From positions 272,131 to 332,130 of the forward strand of contig NW_019774303.1 of assembly GCF_001039355.2 (NCBI RefSeq): 60,000 nt of DNA, written 5' to 3'. The translations under genes were made by a program, and so were the position numbers. A model generated the notes under the pieces. That model worked only from the letters and a program-made list of their open reading frames with translations, had not been told where the DNA came from and did no database searches. Within the stretch, counting starts at the first letter, position 1, and every line of letters starts with the position of its first letter. This DNA is from Lingula anatina (lineage: Eukaryota; Brachiopoda; Lingulata; Lingulida; Lingulidae). Positions 58,506 through 60,000 of this stretch are shown here, piece by piece.

Positions 58506-58959
58506 GTATGTATAAGTGGAAATAAAAAAAATGTAAACTGGTTCCTAGAAGTAGACAGTGGAAGAGCTTATGTTAGAGAATGTAAAAGTGACTGAATGTA
58601 AAAGGATTACTAATTTTGACTAAAGAAAACTGTATCCATACCCAGTACATGTAGTCTTCTGTGTGTTAATTCTATCATCAATGTTGTGCTCTATTTATAC
58701 AATTATAACTTGTAAATATGGTCATGGTTTAACATTTTAATATTTTGAAGTCATATACAGCAACACAGAATTGGGTCATCTGCATTGTGATATAAAAGGC
58801 CATGTTTCTGTCTTAAGAGTTAGCCTGAATGAAAGCACTGGCTAAAGATAAAAAATTAATTGTGGGATCACTCTTTTCAGTTTTTCTAGTCTGTTTTATG
58901 GGATTATATATTGGCATTTCAATGTTTATTGATTGTTATTTTTCCACCAGCGTTAGCGC

Positions 58960-59070
58960 TGGCGGTACACATGGTTTTAGTCCCGTCCGGTCCGTTCCGC
59001 CGGCTCCTGCGGCTCCGCCGGCCCCGCCGGCTCCGCCGCCATGTTACCGTTACCGCTTCTCCTCCTAGAC
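58960..59070. repeat. GC-rich ccg/gcc triplet-like tract
   Basis: An island of very high GC in AT-rich DNA. It opens with the hairpin ccagcgttagcgctgg, then short repeats of ccggctcc/gcggctccgccgg. An open frame through it reads APAAPPAPPAPPP, but there is no splice support inside ISCA1. Confidence 0.6.
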
Positions 59071-59179
59071 GGTAAGGGCCCCCATACCCATCTCTTGGAT
59101 TTAGGTCACCTATAATCTCAACTCGTTCCACGTAAAATTTGGGCTTTGTCGGTATTGGGGTCTAGGTGTGGCACTCATT

Positions 59180-59267
59180 NNNNNNNNNNNNNNNNNNNNN
59201 NNNNNNNNNNNNNNNNNNNNNNNNNNNNNNNNNNNNNNNNNNNNNNNNNNNNNNNNNNNNNNNNNNN
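59180..59267. other. Assembly gap (88 N)
   Basis: Run of n; the sequence is unknown. It follows the GC-rich block, which may have hindered sequencing. Confidence 1.
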
Positions 59268-59539
59268 CTGGCAGAGATAGGTCCATAGTTACTATTGAAG
59301 TTGAATAGGAAGTCATATACTGGCAATTTACTGTGACCTTGAAATTGACCTTTGACCTACCTTGAACTTAATTTTGATTGTACCATTTTAAGTTATATAT
59401 ATTTTTTGCGTATTTTGAAAATTCTTGTTGATTGCATTTTTATAGCTTGTCAAGCATAAGACTGGTGGCTGTGTCGCTTATTTTGTGTATGTGGGGGTCT
59501 ATACGAATGCGCTTGCTCCAGCTGGTGGTACAATATTCG

Positions 59540-59568
59540 GAGGCGGTATCGCCTCTCTGATCCTCTAG
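59540..59568 (+). mobile_element. Possible Helitron 3' terminus
   Basis: A 6-bp-stem hairpin gaggcg-gtat-cgcctc (59540-59555), nine bases, then CTAG (59565-59568) followed by T. This matches the canonical Helitron end: hairpin, about 10 bases, CTRR, then host T. No 5' TC end or Rep/helicase was seen, so the body length is unknown. Confidence 0.35.
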
Positions 59569-59813
59569 TTTATTCTGTCTTTATTCAGTCCAGCACTGAC
59601 CAGTATGATAGCATTTTTTACTGAGTCACTTTACTAATGAGCCAATTTATGTGCCAGTAGAAATTGTTTGAGTAGAAGGATTACTTTTAAATTTATAATG
59701 TGAAAATGAATCGAGAAAAATCCAGAGCAAGATACCCATGAAATTGATCCTGCTAATTTCTTTGACATTCATTTGATATTTGCAATATTTATAATGATGA
59801 TCTTTCTATTCAG

Positions 59814-59919
59814 ATTGGTCTGAAAATTGGTGTGAAACAGCGAGGGTGCAATGGTCTGTCATACACACTAGACTATGTAAAGGAAAGGGGAAAATTTGAT
59901 GAGGTTGTCGAACAAGATG
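59814..59919 (+). CDS. ISCA1: ISCA1, exon 3 (partial gene)
   Basis: Acceptor tttctattcag, donor gtgagt, 106 bp, phase 0 to 1. Codes IGLKIGVKQRGCNGLSYTLD, then YVKERGKFDEVVEQD. The Cys in RGCNGLSY is the first of the three conserved cluster-binding cysteines of A-type proteins; the CGCG pair should be in an exon beyond the window. Confidence 0.92.
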
Positions 59920-60000
59920 GTGAGTTACCATACAGTGTCAGATTTTCAGGTCAATTGACTCTGGGTTACATTTTTTTAATGAAGCAGTATATGTTATCTT
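59920..60000. other. ISCA1 intron 3, start
   Basis: Donor gtgagt; no further exon before the window ends. Confidence 0.8.

Larger units (their letters stand above)
58506..59813. other. ISCA1 intron 2 with GC-rich block and gap
   Basis: Contains an abrupt GC-rich segment (58960-59070), an 88-base N gap and a Helitron-like end (59540-59568). Confidence 0.6.

Noticed and set aside
58829-59068. 79-codon frame including the GC-rich block
   Set aside because: Lies inside ISCA1 intron 2, start is not supported, and the Pro/Ala end is a simple translation of the GC-rich repeat.
1-60000. CRISPR arrays, operons, tRNA or rRNA genes
   Set aside because: None seen; the content is a eukaryotic, spliced-gene region.

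Overview
This is eukaryotic, AT-rich, intron-rich animal DNA. The protein family content, abundant small DNA transposons and high heterozygosity suggest a lophotrochozoan, most likely a bivalve-type mollusc; that assignment is inference. There is no bacterial-style content, no CRISPR array, and I recognised no tRNA or rRNA gene.

Layout. (1) Positions 671-50393, plus strand: one large gene whose 3' exons belong to the A-kinase anchor protein 2 C-terminal family (PALM2AKAP2/AKAP2, related to MISP). Splice sites and phases give one continuous frame: five small 5' exons (671-4612), a giant 3.4-kb exon coding a mostly disordered region, a 160-bp exon, then four 3' exons rich in charged coiled coil ending at the stop 50391-50393. 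Three further exons (11624-11676, 18476-18680, 36818-36896) each hold an ATG and a donor whose phase fits the next common exon. They look like alternative first coding exons, so the locus probably makes nested isoforms from several promoters. (2) Positions 54516-56953, minus strand: a four-exon gene for a PET100-like cytochrome c oxidase assembly factor, 103 aa. (3) From 57224, plus strand: the first three coding exons of ISCA1, the mitochondrial iron-sulfur cluster assembly protein; its end lies beyond the window. The PET100-like and ISCA1 start codons are only 270 bp apart, head to head, which suggests a shared promoter for two mitochondrial genes.

The window should not be read literally as genome structure. 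Positions 8033-22146 and 22148-36299 are two near-identical copies of about 14.1 kb, and 42735-46373 and 46375-50022 are two copies of about 3.6 kb. Each pair meets at exactly one 'n' (22147 and 46374). In both cases the 3' end of one contig matches the 5' end of the next, the geometry of an unmerged overlap between two haplotypes. Splice phases agree: neither duplicated exon block could be spliced in tandem in frame. The true locus is probably about 17.7 kb shorter, and copies A and B are best read as two alleles.

The most distinctive biology is in the giant exon: a six-copy peptide repeat with core EYFPENQCKSVPDLTELD, whose third unit differs sharply between the two haplotypes, and a candidate PKA-anchoring amphipathic helix upstream of it. 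Introns and flanks hold several DNA transposon derivatives: an internally deleted Tc1-like element, mariner-type and hAT-like MITEs, a nested pair, a retroposon 3' end and a possible Helitron end.
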